Shown here: piece after piece, positions 23,588 through 36,008 of the stretch
How positions within the stretch are numbered: position 1 is the stretch's first letter
How the letters are laid out: every line of letters begins with the position of its first letter
Origin: Oscheius onirici
Lineage: Eukaryota > Nematoda > Chromadorea > Rhabditida > Rhabditidae
Length of the DNA: 64,000 nucleotides
Reading direction: 5' to 3'
Assembly: GCA_932521025.1 (NCBI GenBank)
Contig: OW051473.1
Span: 5,394,001-5,458,000 of the forward strand
The notes under the pieces: model-generated
Told to the model about the DNA's origin: nothing
Databases searched by the model: none
What the model saw: the letters and a program-made list of their open reading frames with translations, nothing else
Position numbers and translations under genes: made by a program

Positions 23588-25233
23588 CTACTTGGAGACT
23601 TTGGTTTCCGAGGCTTTTCTGTACAGACTTCTGCGGAAAATACGATGTTCCTCGATCACCGGACAGGATGTGGATCGAGCATGGCGAACCTGAAAACTTG
23701 TATGATGGTAAAAAAGGAAGCGCAGGCTGTTGTCATTTGTCACATTTTCATGGCGCTTTGATTTGTTTCTTCAGATTTTCACGTATGAAAAGATGCCCAT
23801 GGGAATGCAGACAACCAGAAATAGAAGTTTGCAAGAACTCACGTGTTCTAGATAGCTGTCTTTTATCTCAAAAATGATGAAGCTAATCAAGCGGCTCCAG
23901 GTGGAATAAGACTTGTCCGTGTCTTTACAAAACAGAGCTATCAGGAGATTCTTAAACAGCAACCACTTCTCCGCTGTGAAGCTCATCGAACGCACGTTGC
24001 CATGTTGTCGTCCAACAGCTCTGAACTTACACTGAACGTCAGCAAAAAGCGTGTAACTGAAAACCTCAAAACTTGAACAATTTGATCCGAATTTTCTGTT
24101 CCTTTTGAGATCATGTCTATTATAGACGTCATGAACCGTTGAAACTTTCCCACATGCGTTCTGCAAACATAATAGATTTAAGTAACCAGTACAATCATAC
24201 CTAAACCGCTGATCTTGCTTCAAGGCCTCTTCCTTTGTTGACTCCAACTGGAAATGCACATGGAATTCCAGATCATCCAACTGAAATATATTTGTTTCAA
24301 AACTACTTCTGTTTTACCGAGAACAGATGTAAGAACATAGATTCGAAGATTCCATATTTGTCTGGTATCTTCTGAAACTCATCGACAATACGATTCACAT
24401 CCTCCGGCGTTGCTAGAAATACCCGATCCGACTGCCTGAAAAACCATTATTGTTGTTTGGCTCACTGCTAGAAGTGATTGGAATCTGTGGCGTGAAACCT
24501 AGGGCAAAAACGGAATCCCATTACTGGAAATGAACATCTGGCTACACACGGTGGCCTAGTTCAATGAAAGCCTAGCTAGGAGAATCCACATAAAGAACAA
24601 TAATCGAATATATGGCTGTGAGAGCAAGAATCGCAGGAGGAACTCTTTCGTTTCCAGCATCAAGAGGATCGAGCTAATTTGACCTGAATCCTCCCTCACT
24701 ATAATATAGCGCTTCTATATTGGGAACATCCGTTCCCCGAAAGAATCTAGCGTTCACCTAGGCAGTAAAAACAACAGAAACTCAAAATATTTGTCATTAC
24801 GACCTGATAAACATAGAGGCGTCGACCCAAATACGCTGGAAGAGAGACTGTAGATTAGAACAGTTTAAGAATCATATAAAACTCTCAGATTTACTCGGTA
24901 ATCCTCAAAAACACGCTGTCAACACTGCCTCTTGACCCAACATGTTTTCAAGTACCTCGATGGTTGAGATAATCGCTTTTTATGGTTATTTTCACAGAGC
25001 TGGACCCACTTCCGATAGCTCACTTTGCCGCCTGGGTATAGCTCGTTTGTTGCTTTATGTGCCATTGAGTTAGCCCCATTAGTATCTTGGAATATGTCTT
25101 TCGATGTCACAACAAACAAGAATTCACTTAGAGATAGCTGCTCGTAAACTCACTTGCTGTGAAGAAAGACATTTTCCTGACGGGGTCGCTGAAGTTTTCT
25201 AACGAGAGACTGAAGTTTTCCGTTGGTCATCAT
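23588..25233 (-). CDS. Globin-like protein with an N-terminal extension
   Basis: The exon chain runs from ATG 25231-25233 (MMTNGKLQSLVRKLQRPRQE) to TAG 23588-23590, about 270 residues, with every junction in phase in the model I prefer. The C-terminal two thirds look like a nematode globin: QRFRTHVGKFQRFMTSIIDM supplies a candidate E-helix His, VLRAVGRQHGNVRSMSF supplies the candidate proximal F8 His (GRQH), and TAEKWLLFKNLLIALF plus YSTWSRLISFIIFEI form the G and H helices. About 80 residues precede the fold (for example VNARFFRGTDVPNIEALYYS) and I recognise nothing in them. A basic tail follows. C. elegans has many divergent globins, often with extensions. The fold is inferred from pattern, not alignment; exon use upstream of 24450 is less certain. 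Confidence 0.65.
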
Positions 25234-27360
25234 CTGTAAACGCTTCATAGCGAGAACTGAGTGGAAATGAGAAAGCTCGGAATCGAAAGGGCATGGACAC
25301 TGTAATGATTTCCCTTTTCCAAAATAGCAATGGAAAGGATCATTTCTCGTAAAGGACCATAATACCGTTTTGAACTGAACTATGTAAGATGAAGGAGAAG
25401 ATATGGCCCATAGGGGGCGGAGCTGGCTAATTTGTGCTGGACTGCTGCCCCTTGATACAAGATATAACCCGGTTTAAGCGTCAGCCGAGAGTGGACAGAA
25501 TTGTCTTTTTGGGCGACAAAAGAGCAGAAAATGGACAGACAGAGGACCTGCTTGAAGAAGGAGGAAATTGGAAGCGAGAGCGGGCACACCCACGATTCAA
25601 GGAATCTTTCATTAGAATCCGGAGTAAGAAGAAGCAGGGCCATCAACAATATAGAGCCCACTATATTCTCACTTATTTTCTGACCAAACTGCAAAACGAG
25701 AGGGGGAGCAATATAGTCGTCCAGACGAAATCTGAGATTGTAGAGTGGCCTATTTCGTTCTCTACAAATTGGAAAAGCGAGAGGAGGCACAGCTTTTTAC
25801 GATTCACGCAGCCGACACTAACTCATGTAGTTGCAACCACATGTCGTGTCAAAATTCTCCAGCATCAAAGGACTCGAACAAGACTGAAAGAACGAAGGGA
25901 TTAAACTTCTATAATCAGTAAAGGTTGTTCATTGAAATCGCATGGGTTTTGAATGTTATGAATAGAACAATCAGCAAAATCTTTTCATCGTTGTATTTCA
26001 CTAATCTGGCGCGATCTTATGAATCGTCTCAAAATATTCCTTTTGAAACATCCGAGGAGGGAAACAGTTCACCAGGTTTCCAGCTCTTTTATTGAATCCA
26101 AACTGTTGATTTATAACTTAAAGCAATGGCGAAAGCAATAGGTCATAAAGGTGGCTGAGGGTGGGGTAAAACCCGCGTGGGATCCATTAGCCTGACTGTG
26201 AAGTGGTGCTTTTTCTAACAGATCAAACAGAGAAACGATGAAGAGTGAACCGAGGGCAGCATCAGGCCTCCTCTTAAAATTGAGAGGAAATTTGGAACGA
26301 GCTGTCTCTGTTGGAGAATACGAAAAGCACATGCCCTGCTGTTTTGCTCCTACTCGGAGAGTAGCTGCAAATCCGATTGAAACAGAACAAACAAGCAATT
26401 TTTGGAATCAGAAGAAGTCCAGCTGACTTAAAATTAGGTTTTCTTCTAGTAAGAACCAAACTTGTTGTTATGTTGTCTCCGATGACCAGAAGCAACAAGC
26501 GAAATCATGGCCATTCAAATAAGCGTGTCAATTTGAAGCGTTGCTTACCCAAATATGTGCTGGACATTCTCGAGCTCTTGAGGCGTCAACTAGTTTATCC
26601 CTCTTTTTAGGCCACACTACAAACTGATTCGATTCAGTACTCTTGAACTTGCAAGGGAAGTTTTCAGCAGAACTCTTTTTCGATTTACGTATTGAGAAAT
26701 TTGTATGCGAGGAATGAGAAGTGACTTTATTTTGAACGAGGAAGTGGAATTTCCACCTACGCTTCATTTATCTCTGGCTTTTCTTTAATTTTTCCTGCTA
26801 GATGAAACCAGAGGCTACAAAAAACAAATTGGCCAAAACAGAAGAATGGGCCATTCTTCTCGGCAAAAAAGAACGTTGTTTGGCTCTGGGCTAAGATGAT
26901 GACCAGAACTCAAATGGATATATCCTCTGGGATTTCATGTCGCCGCGAGTACACATAATCTTGGCTGAAGGTTTCTGAAAACTGACTTCTAGAATCTGGG
27001 ACAGTGGATCAAAAACTTAATTGGCTTTTCTTTTACTGAACAAAAGAAGTCGTCATAATGACTTGATGGTCAAAGGGAGGGAAATTGCCTATTCATAAAA
27101 TGGGAGCCCGTTGTTGGAGATCAATGGTGTCAGACCTCTTCAGACACAATACACTCCAATCGTGATAGCTAATCGAAATCGTGTCCTCTTGAATAACTGG
27201 GCGTGGGCCGGAATCGTCTTCTTAGAGTAACAAAAGAAGCCGCTACTTCACCTTGGATGATTCGCGGACAAACCTGATATAGTCAGACGGCTATAAAACC
27301 CAAGAGTCTGGAGACAGGCATCAATTTTTCAACCGCTTTCAAAAACTGCATGATTTCAGA
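25234..27360. other. 2.1-kb intergenic region
   Basis: Lies between divergent genes. Long open frames overlap on both strands at 25380-25904, but neither has domain features or plausible exon structure. A GC-box-like GGGGGCGGAGC sits at about 25411. The stretch 26100-27300 shows nothing I can name. Confidence 0.4.
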
Positions 27361-28057
27361 ATGTTGCACGGAATCATCGTTCTTTCACTTTTTGGAGTCT
27401 CTCATGGCTTTCTATTTGGTTCACTTCTAGGAGGAGGTGGCGGCTGCGGCGGTGGATGGTAAAGTATTACAAGCAGGGCAAAAGGCCAGCTTGGCCTGGG
27501 CTAACTGGTTGCTGCGCAGCCTGTGACGAGCGTTGCATCCTTTGGGAACTTTCTCCAAACACACAGTTGGCTTTATGGCGCAAAGCCAGCACGCGCAACT
27601 CGTCGCTCGGGCATCGCGGGTTCGATCTTGCTTCAACGATTTTCTTTGCTCGCGGCAAGGGAAAACATATACAACTATAAATGAATTGATTTGTTGTAAA
27701 AAAAAGTTTTTAGTGCTCCTCCACCACCTCCTTGTGGAGGCGGATGTGCCCCACCATTGCCTCCACCACCTCCTTGCGGTGGGGGTTGCGCTCTTTCAGC
27801 TGCTCCAATCGGCTGTGGAGCTCCTCCTCGTAAAACAGTTCTTCAATGTTATTGATTTATACTCATTTTCAGCTCCAATCTACGCACCACCACCTCCTCC
27901 GGCTCCGATTTACAACCCCGCTCCTGCTCCTTCATACGCAGCTCCTCCTCCAGCTCCATCGTATTCTCCTCCGGCTCCAGCGTTCCCTCCACCAGCCCCT
28001 GCTTATCCTCCAAGTTCGGCCAACTTTGGAAACCAATACGCTGTTCCTGGAAAATGA
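27361..28057 (+). CDS. Secreted Gly/Cys/Pro-rich protein, probably cuticular or extracellular
   Basis: Three exons (27361-27458, 27714-27829, 27873-28057) sum to 399 bases, giving 132 residues. A signal peptide (MLHGIIVLSLFGVSHGF) is followed by glycine-rich sequence. Two copies of a PPPPPCGGGCA-like module follow, then a proline-rich half built on APIY/APSY/APAYPP repeats. The protein ends NFGNQYAVPGK. The proline/tyrosine and Cys-Gly composition is typical of structural proteins of the nematode cuticle or other apical matrix; that role is inference. The first intron (27459-27713) is unusually long for this window and contains a B-box-like GGTTCGATC. Confidence 0.85.
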
Positions 28058-31000
28058 TTGTGATGCTAACAATGTCTGTATATCGTGCCTGATAAAACAT
28101 TATATATCAAGCATACTCACACATAGTCTTAGCTGCTAATCAATCAACGATTATTATTAAACGCGGCTGTCACCTGTTGATGAGAATGACAGATGCCAGC
28201 GGGAAGAACCTTTTGGAACACCAGCTGCACGTGTTGTTTTGCGTTGTAGTCATTAATCTCGCCACATTTGCGCCTCGTTTTCCTGTCTCTCATTTGTGAC
28301 TTTTCCCAAAAGCGACATCTGTGAACAAATGCTCACGATTAATCGCATGCTGATGTTTACGGTGTGGCAAGATAATGCAATTAGATGCACTTCCGCTGCT
28401 AATGGTCAAGAAAGATCCGACAGACGCGCAGACTCCTATCCAGTGTTTGACCGTCAGTCCGACAAGGTGCTCGACATTCTAAAGCAAATAGTCATAATAA
28501 TGAGTCCTTTCGGAGCGGCGGCTTTGTTTTTAATGTGTAACTATCTTCCCAAAGGGGAACGAGTCTGGCTACGAGTCAACAGGTCATCAATGCAAAAACT
28601 ACGGCTGTCTGTACTCTTTCCTCACATAAACGCGCCGCCCAATGCATCTGCAGGGCCAGACTCCTAAAACTCTGTCTGCTCTTATTTTCTATCCGACGAT
28701 CTCAACTAACTTATAAGTGGCTTGTTTTAGGCTTAACAATGTTTCGAAACAGTATTTTGACTATTTCGCCAAGTTTTGAATTTCAAAAGCTCCAAAATGG
28801 GTGCTTTAGAACTCGTGCTCGTATTATTATCAACATCCCTTTGGCGCATTTGCTTGAGAATTGGTGCAGTGAGATTCATTAAGGACTTATTGCGGTTTGG
28901 TCGCTTTCTAATTTCTAATGAGCTAATACAATCGCGCCTAGGGGCAAGACAGATGCCGTCCTGTCTTCCACTCTTGCATCCAGTCCAACAAGCTTCGTTC
29001 CTTTCTATTGCGGAATGCATACTGCTTATCTGCCATTCTCCTGTCATTCTTCGCCATCGGCCATAAGGCAAGATGCCCTGATACCTCAGATTGACTCTGC
29101 GCGTCGCTCCATTTGCAATTTCATCACTTAGCACTTGCATACATCGGAAGACCTCTCGCAGATTCAACCCCTTTGACCACGTGCCCATGTGCCGCCCTTC
29201 CATTAGCACCTCGTCAGTATGCTTATTAACTACTACCGCCCTTTCCTCAGGTCACTCTCGAGAGTGTTCCTCTTTGTTCTTGCTCTATGGCATGTTCCGT
29301 CAAGAGAGATCAGTGTTCCGATTGCTTTCTCATTGAAAATTCGCAAAGAATTTGTGTCTGCGTATCTTATACCGCCTTGCTGTCGCGTTTGTCGGTAAAT
29401 TTCAATTAGATCCCATGTCACTCAACGGTCTCTCTGTTAGGTGTGGCGAGGTGGCTTGTTCAACTACCAACTCGTCAGCTAAAGTGGAAAATCTCGAATC
29501 ATGGAAAACAAATGATGCTCAGAATTTGTGTTACTGTAGGGCACATAAAGAAATCAGTTCCAGCCAGCTGGCATCCAATTTTTCGCGCATGTTCAAGTAC
29601 ACTTCAACAGAATCCAATCCACTTCTCTGTTCTCTTCTGTCATCTGTCCTTCACTCTATACTGCATCGAGTAATCAGTGTGAGAATGCTGGGCTGACATT
29701 GTCTACTTCACTGCACAGCGTAGATAATATCTTCACATACAGCTGGACGCCGCTAATTCTCGACACCTGTATACGCTCCCTAGAAGTCGAGAGGTGGCGG
29801 CTAATAGACCATAAGCGGCCTGAGACGAGGATGTTGTTCCCTTACCTGCGGCTGTTTGAAATCTTATACCTTGCTGCCTTCAGTCGTCTGTCACAAGACA
29901 ATCTGCCGATAAATCCTTTATTCCATTGAATGAGATGACCTGTATGTGCTCATGAGAGCTGTTCTCACCAACCACTTGATCGTGTCATCTGGTGCTGTGC
30001 TCATCCCTACCAACCGGTCATTTCCTCTTACAATTAGGACCTTCTGCAGCCATCTGACAGGCATTTCCCTTCTGTTTTTATTTCTGGCTCCTTTCGAAGC
30101 CATTGGGGCATGTTGCTTTTAGAGCGCAGGCGTTTCATTAGTTTTTACGAGACCCATCTCCTCGCTCTTTTTCCATTGGCAGCAGTGTGCCATTTATAAT
30201 TCAACAGTTTCTACCTCAGTAGTATGGCTCGCTGCTTTTCAGCCCTTTTCTCGCTTCGAGGTTGTGGGTCGACCATGCCGCATATTCGTGCGGATGCAAA
30301 ATGTCAGTACGATTAGCGTGCAGACATCTAAAGCGACCACTCAAAACATTGCCGCAACCCGCATCAAACGGAACAGATGCGGTACAGTTCATCTCCCTGT
30401 TTATTGTCGAAAAAGAGTCGGCTAGAGATCATAGGCCTTCCGTGTCTATTTGACTGACATCGGCTCTTGAGAGCTTTCGCGAAGGTGTTTTCCTATGTCC
30501 GTGTACCTATTTTTATCTTCCTTCCAACATATCCTCATATCTAATTAGCATCGTCGAGAATTGCCGCAGGGACATCTTGCTCTTTCATTATGAAACTCTT
30601 GTGCTTCATATTTTATAAATCTGTGAACCGAATTCAAGAATTCAGTGTTCGTGAGCAGTGGACTCTTGGTAGTTCATTGTTCTCCTACGCTGGTGGCCAA
30701 GCCTCGTGTGTCGTCTTTGTTTGTACGAGGGTCATCCGCCTTCCTCTAAACACAGTCCACTACACGGCATTAAGCTCTATATTTGTCCTCTGGCCCTTTC
30801 TTATACTTGAACCTGTCTTCTACTTTTATGAAAAGCTAAAGTAAATCTGCTCGCTAGGCTGGCGCATCAATCGCCGGCTATTCAGAACCAGCTGATCCTG
30901 TTATGTGCATCAGGGTCACTGCAGTCTGTTCAGTGTTCGCAACAATATTCCGAACTCGCTTCCACTTTTAAAGAAAGTTCTAATACGAGCACAACTTTCC

Positions 31001-33021
31001 GCATGTTGCGTGTGTGACGGCAATCGTCAGCAACTCGGCACTCATTTCTCATTCAACAGGACTTGCCAATGCCTATGCGCAGCCTCGAGTACTTTAGCTA
31101 TTAGGCTGTCCTTAGTTCTCGTAATTAGCATATTCATCTTGCACATCCTTCCTCCCATAAGTTCTCAAGAGCTTCCAATCTCTACGTTTTTCAGTTGGTT
31201 GAATGTGTTATTTGTTCCAAGGATCGCATTACTAGGGCGACAAAAACTTTTGTGTTTGACTTGATGGCAAACGAACAAGTTACACGAACGGGAACACCGC
31301 TTTTCGGCAACCTTCCATCGCGTAATCTGTTTGCGTCTGCCTTCGAGCGTTAATATTAGACCATGTGCAGTGGCTTCCATTAGTATAAAAGGATATGTCA
31401 TATACATGAATGGTGCGCAGCATGAACGCAAGAGCGTCTTTGCCCCATATCTCAGGGCGACTTTGCTCCATTAGGTTGCTCGAATGCTCTGCGGGTATGG
31501 GGTTCTTGCCTGTAGCAAACCCCCTGCCAACTAGATTCCTTTGTTTGAGTTCAAGGTGTCAGATAATTAGGCTACTCGGTAGGACCTCCCACCACGCGAA
31601 TGCAGTTGATGATGGGTTGTCTTTTGCTGCAATTAGTCAGAAAACGCTTCTCTAATCCCTGGCCGATTGCGTAGTGGCACACTGTTTTGCACCTGTCTTT
31701 GTTCGTCATCTTCTTTTTAACCTTTTTAAAACTAAAAATATCTCGCAACCCCGTGTGCACTAGTTGTAGTCCGGATTTCCGCTTTGCTTTTGTCGCAGCC
31801 ACTCTCATGAGTTTTGCTCACGATAGGTTGGCTCCCATTCGTCCTTTCCCATCAAAAACTAAAACCTTCTTACTGGAACAATCCATATTGACATTCTCAC
31901 CTCCTACGATGTCCACTTTACCTATTGTCATAACCCCACTTCTAGCCTGACCTCTTCCTAATATGCACACATTCCCTACTCCTACAGGTCAACATACTGC
32001 TACCGTAATGACATGTTTTCTTGCGTAATCTACTGCAGACCTATTGTTCGCAGCAGGAAGCCAACCTGTCGGGCTCCGTTCTCAAATTTTTGTTTAGAAG
32101 ACCACCCAGAGTTTCCGAATTTACGTATGGAAATTGACCACCAGTTGTCTTGACAACGTGTTGGAAGCCGCAAATGGGACTATAATTGTTGGATAACTGC
32201 ACTCTTTAAACAGCGATTTTCTTCAGATTATAAAGAAAACACTTTGTTGTACAAACTGTTCTTGAGAAGCTGGTAATATGAGCTTAAACTTCTCTCGACT
32301 AATAGCAGGTCACCAAAGACGGAGATCGGATGACGGCTCATGTTTACTTTGTTAATACCTCTAGCTGACCCCTCTTTATACTTTTACCGTTTTTCTGACT
32401 GTTCAAGAGCCAAAGAACCAGACTAATCTTAGCTTTTCGAGTACTAGCTCCGCCACTTCAGACTTTGTCTGCTTGTCGCAACGCGTGCCTTTTGGACATT
32501 TACTGACTGTGAAGTTGTCTTCGAGTAGAGTGATGTGATATGTTGACTCTTTTGTGCACTCGGCTCTTCTGTTTGTCTCTTCCGCTCTATCATGAGCATC
32601 CGGTCTTTATGGACACTATGTATCCTTCCGAAAATTTCATAAGGGTGTTTCCTGTACTTTTGTACTTGCCATTAGATTCAATCGATAGCCACACTTTCCT
32701 GTCTACTACCTGACACTGACAATATTCATTCTAACCGTCCTAATTGCTATAGTGTTATTTGGTCCAAGCATTGTCTTTTAAAAACTCTGGCGTTTGAAAT
32801 ACTTTGTTTCATTCACGTGGCACGTTTCTGTTTAAAGTTCAAAAATCTTTGACTTGCTTACGGTACCTTTTCTTCTTACGTTGAACGCAGCTGGTGCCGG
32901 CAATCGGATACACCTAGAGCTAGCACATTCCGCGGACACTCCACTCCTGCCCTCACCTTGCCATTGATCTTCTATCCCTCATTACTCTCGATTCTTCTGT
33001 TCAGCAATCAGGTGTTTTTAG
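28058..33021. promoter_or_regulatory. 5-kb gene desert upstream of the frizzled gene
   Basis: The longest gene-free stretch in the window. Open frames exist on both strands but lack conserved motifs, signal peptides or good splice junctions. Pyrimidine-rich tracts dominate the plus strand in places. A long upstream region is expected for a developmentally regulated Wnt receptor, so enhancers are likely (inference). Non-coding RNA genes cannot be excluded. Confidence 0.4.
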
Positions 33022-35020
33022 ATGCGGCTACTGCTGCTTATTCTGTGGACATCCTACGTTGCGGGTAAAGGCTGTGAGCCCATCACCATTCCTCTTTGCA
33101 AAGATGTTGGCTATAACATGACCTCTTTCCCTAATGGATACGGCCACGAGAAACAAGACGAAGCAGGTCTAGAAGTACACCAATTCTATCCACTTGTTGA
33201 GGTAAAACATTCTGCTAAGTTTGTTCAACGAATACCTTAAGGTTAACTGCTACCAGCATCTGAAGTTCTTCCTCTGCACTCTCTATACACCCATTTGTCA
33301 GGACAATTACGATAGACCCATTCTGCCCTGCATGGAGATGTGTCTAGAGGCTAAAAAGAAATGTAGTCCTATTATGGCTCAGTGGGAATGCATTAGTAAC
33401 TAGAACAAACTGATTTAGATATGGCTTCCGTTGGCCAGAAACTCTCTCCTGTGACAGTTTGCCCCGAATGTCTGATCAGATGACTTCCGGCAACATTTGT
33501 GCTGCTCCGCCTGACACTCCAAAGGATCGCAAAGTCATGGTATTAGTCTTAATTTTTGTATAATTTATCATTAATTTCAGCCTACCATTAGTGATGTAGT
33601 TGACAGCCGTCCGAAGGTTCACATTGGAATCACTGAAGCTGAAGAAGATGACTGTCACTGTCAATGCAGATCTCCATTCCAACATGTTCCAACTCACAAG
33701 ACTCTTGTTGGAAATGTGTCTTCTTGCTCCTACCCATGTCGTTCACCTGCTCTGACGGAAAGGAACGAAAAGTTTATGGTCAACTGGATTGGAGTCTGGT
33801 CAATCATCTGCTTCGTGTTTTCCGTTTTTACTATCCTCACGTTCTGGATTGAAACCGACCGCTTCCAATATCCGGAGAGACCAATCTTCATGCTCGCATT
33901 CTGTCAAGCTATGGTCGCTGTAGGATTCTTGATCCGTTTCTTCTTCGGCCACGACCAAGTAGCATGCGATGCATTTAAAGTGAAAGGAGCCGAGGACAGC
34001 AACGCTAACATCTGCTTCTTGGTAAAATTTGAAAGAAACATTTGAATATGTGTCTGTTTAGGTATTCCTTCTGACCTACTTCTTTGGAATGGCTGCATCC
34101 ATGTGGTGGTTGATTCTGTCCCTGACTTGGGTGCTTGCTGCCGCATCGAAATGGTCATCTGAAGCCATTGCCTCTTACTCGATCTACTTCCACGTGATGG
34201 GATGGGTCATTCCCGGTATCCAAACTGTTCTGGTTATGGTAAGAGGCAACTTTTTACCGTTCAGTAAATTTCTAGGCATTCAATGCCATCGATGGTGATC
34301 CCGTGTCCGGTTTGTGTTACGTTGGAAACACGGATGATTCCGCTCTTCGCATGCTCGTTTTGGCTCCTCTCGTCGTGTATTTCTCCTTCGGAATCCTTTT
34401 TTTGGCCGTAGGCTTTATCAATTTAATCCGGATTAGAAGCGAGGTACATTATTACTGTTCATTTTTACGTCAATTTTCTAGGTTCAAAAACAAAATCCTC
34501 TTCTGGACAATGCCTCGCGTCTCACTCAACTAATGTCAAAGATTGGCATCTTCTCCGTCTTGTATACTGTACCCGCCCTTTTCATCATTCTCATCCATTT
34601 CTATGAACAGCACAGCCGTCCGTTGTGGGAGGAATCCTTAATATGCAGTTGTTCCTCAGCTAGAAGCGATTACGGTAAGTCCTTTCTTCAATAAAGTCTA
34701 GTCGCACTCTTTTAGAAGACTATGCCTTTGCTCTCGCTCTTATCAAGACTGCTTGTATGTGCGTCGTCGGCTGGACTACTGGTGTCTGGGTGTTCAGTGG
34801 CAAGACGTTTAAATCGTGGATCAATCTTATCTGCTGCCTGGGTATTGCTATTACATTGTCTTTAACACATATGTTTTCAGGTCGACCTGTTTCTGGAGCA
34901 ATCTATCAGCCTACGGAGATGATCTACGCTAAAAGCGATGTTTCTCTCCCACCTCATTTTTATAACACCCAGATGAGACACAATGGACATCATTACGGTG
35001 GCATTCCTGATAAGTTATAG
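33022..35020 (+). CDS. cfz-2: Frizzled Wnt receptor
   Basis: A seven-pass Wnt receptor at the plasma membrane. Nine exons (33022-33201, 33242-33381, 33419-33539, 33581-34021, 34062-34238, 34276-34443, 34482-34674, 34716-34841, 34881-35020) sum to 561 codons plus stop. Signal peptide [17 protein letters not shown]. The cysteine-rich Wnt-binding domain starts [20 protein letters not shown] and continues [18 protein letters not shown], then [11 protein letters not shown]. The seven helices run from [19 protein letters not shown] to [17 protein letters not shown]. The cytosolic Dishevelled-binding motif KTFKSW is present just after helix 7. The exon-2 donor is internal (ATGGCTCA|GTGGGA); using it restores the conserved YGFRWP. 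The family is certain. The symbol is tentative and rests on neighbours: cfz-2 is, from memory, the only C. elegans frizzled on chromosome V. Confidence 0.95.
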
Positions 35021-35237
35021 GCTCTTCTCATGTCACACAACCTTTTGTGCAGGATTTTTTGCAGTGTGTCATGTTTGTATATAGTTGACTGTGTTAATTG
35101 TGATCTCATGTCTTTTATAACCATTTCTCTGCCTGATCGAGCTTAAGTTTTTCAGTGGAAATCATACTGATCCAGGGTATATTCACCTCACATGTTTTTC
35201 ATGTTGATCTTGATATAAATATTTATGGAAGCCTATT

Positions 35238-35905
35238 TTATCCACAGCAGTCGTCATTTTCCTGGCGTCGTTCTGGCGACGTCAATGGGCTCAAAAAATA
35301 GAACGCAACGACGTGTCCTGAACCAAACTCCTTTTTGTTAACATAAGATCATACCGGCAAGCATGGATAGAACAATTGGAACATTGTAGGTCATCGAGAT
35401 CATCATCAGACAATATGAGCCGAATGTTTGAATGAAATACGTAACGCAAACAGCTACATGTTGTCCCCTTGTCAAACTAGTCCGGTGGAATCTGAAAGTT
35501 TCGTATTTTGTTGCTGATGCTTCTCTGAATCCGCTCCTATGACCTTCTTATCTGTCTTCCGCAATGCAATTGCCTCATTTGATGAAACTCACGGTAAGCG
35601 TGTTGGTCCGGCATCAGTATCTTCGGTCAAACGCATTTCAGCATCACAACAATCCTAAGATCGGATGTTGAGTATTTCTAACGAAACTAACGTGCGATGT
35701 TGTATCCTTGTCAATTCTGGTTCTTCCAAACTTGATCAGCTCGTAAGCAAAAGCAATAACTCCAACAGCGAAACAAGAGAACACGTACCCTAGAAAATGT
35801 GTATAGCCATCTAAGTTCAAAAATATTACCAGTCATGTTGCCAGGAATCCATTCCTTGAATAATATCGGCTCTTGTATCCGAAAATGAAAACACATCATC
35901 ATCAT
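35238..35905 (-). CDS. CTR-type copper transporter (SLC31), downstream gene of a tandem pair
   Basis: High-affinity Cu(I) transporter that works as a trimer at the plasma membrane or endosome. Five exons (35830-35905, 35692-35789, 35593-35654, 35355-35491, 35238-35317) sum to 150 codons plus stop. The N-terminus is very short and lacks the usual ectodomain: it opens MMMMCFHFRIQEPILFKEW, placing methionines directly before helix 1. Helix 1 follows the family pattern (FSCFAVGVIAFAYELIKF). Helix 2 carries the copper-gating M-x3-M (SYCLMMISMTYN). Helix 3 (VLSMLAGHVVAFYFLSP) keeps the Gly-x3 packing region. The tail ends DDCCG, with a Cys pair that could bind copper (inference). The start ATG follows a CATTCAG acceptor, as expected for a trans-spliced operon gene. 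Confidence 0.9.
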
Positions 35906-36008
35906 CTGAATGGTTAAAACATGCAAGGGGCAAAAAGTCAAGAACAGTTGGAAGTTCCAGTATTCAAGAATGAAAACTACTAGAAAACGTAGAAAACGTT
36001 TATGTAGA
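35906..36008 (-). promoter_or_regulatory. Intercistronic region of a probable copper-transporter operon
   Basis: Only 103 bp separates the stop of the upstream transporter (36009-36011) from the start of the downstream one (35903-35905), both on minus. About 100 bp with an acceptor (ACCATTCAG) directly before the ATG is the known layout of rhabditid operons whose second gene receives SL2. Inference from spacing only. Confidence 0.6.

Noticed and set aside
25380..25904. Overlapping open frames of 156 (plus) and 136 (minus) codons
   Set aside because: Neither strand shows a domain, signal peptide or neighbouring exons; open frames on both strands at once suggest chance.
27600..27650. Possible tRNA in the first intron of the Gly/Cys/Pro-rich gene
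   Set aside because: Only the B-box-like GGTTCGATC fits; T stem, acceptor stem and A box cannot be paired.
28733..29209. Minus-strand open frame of 158 codons
   Set aside because: No conserved motif, odd composition and no splice partners; treated as non-coding.
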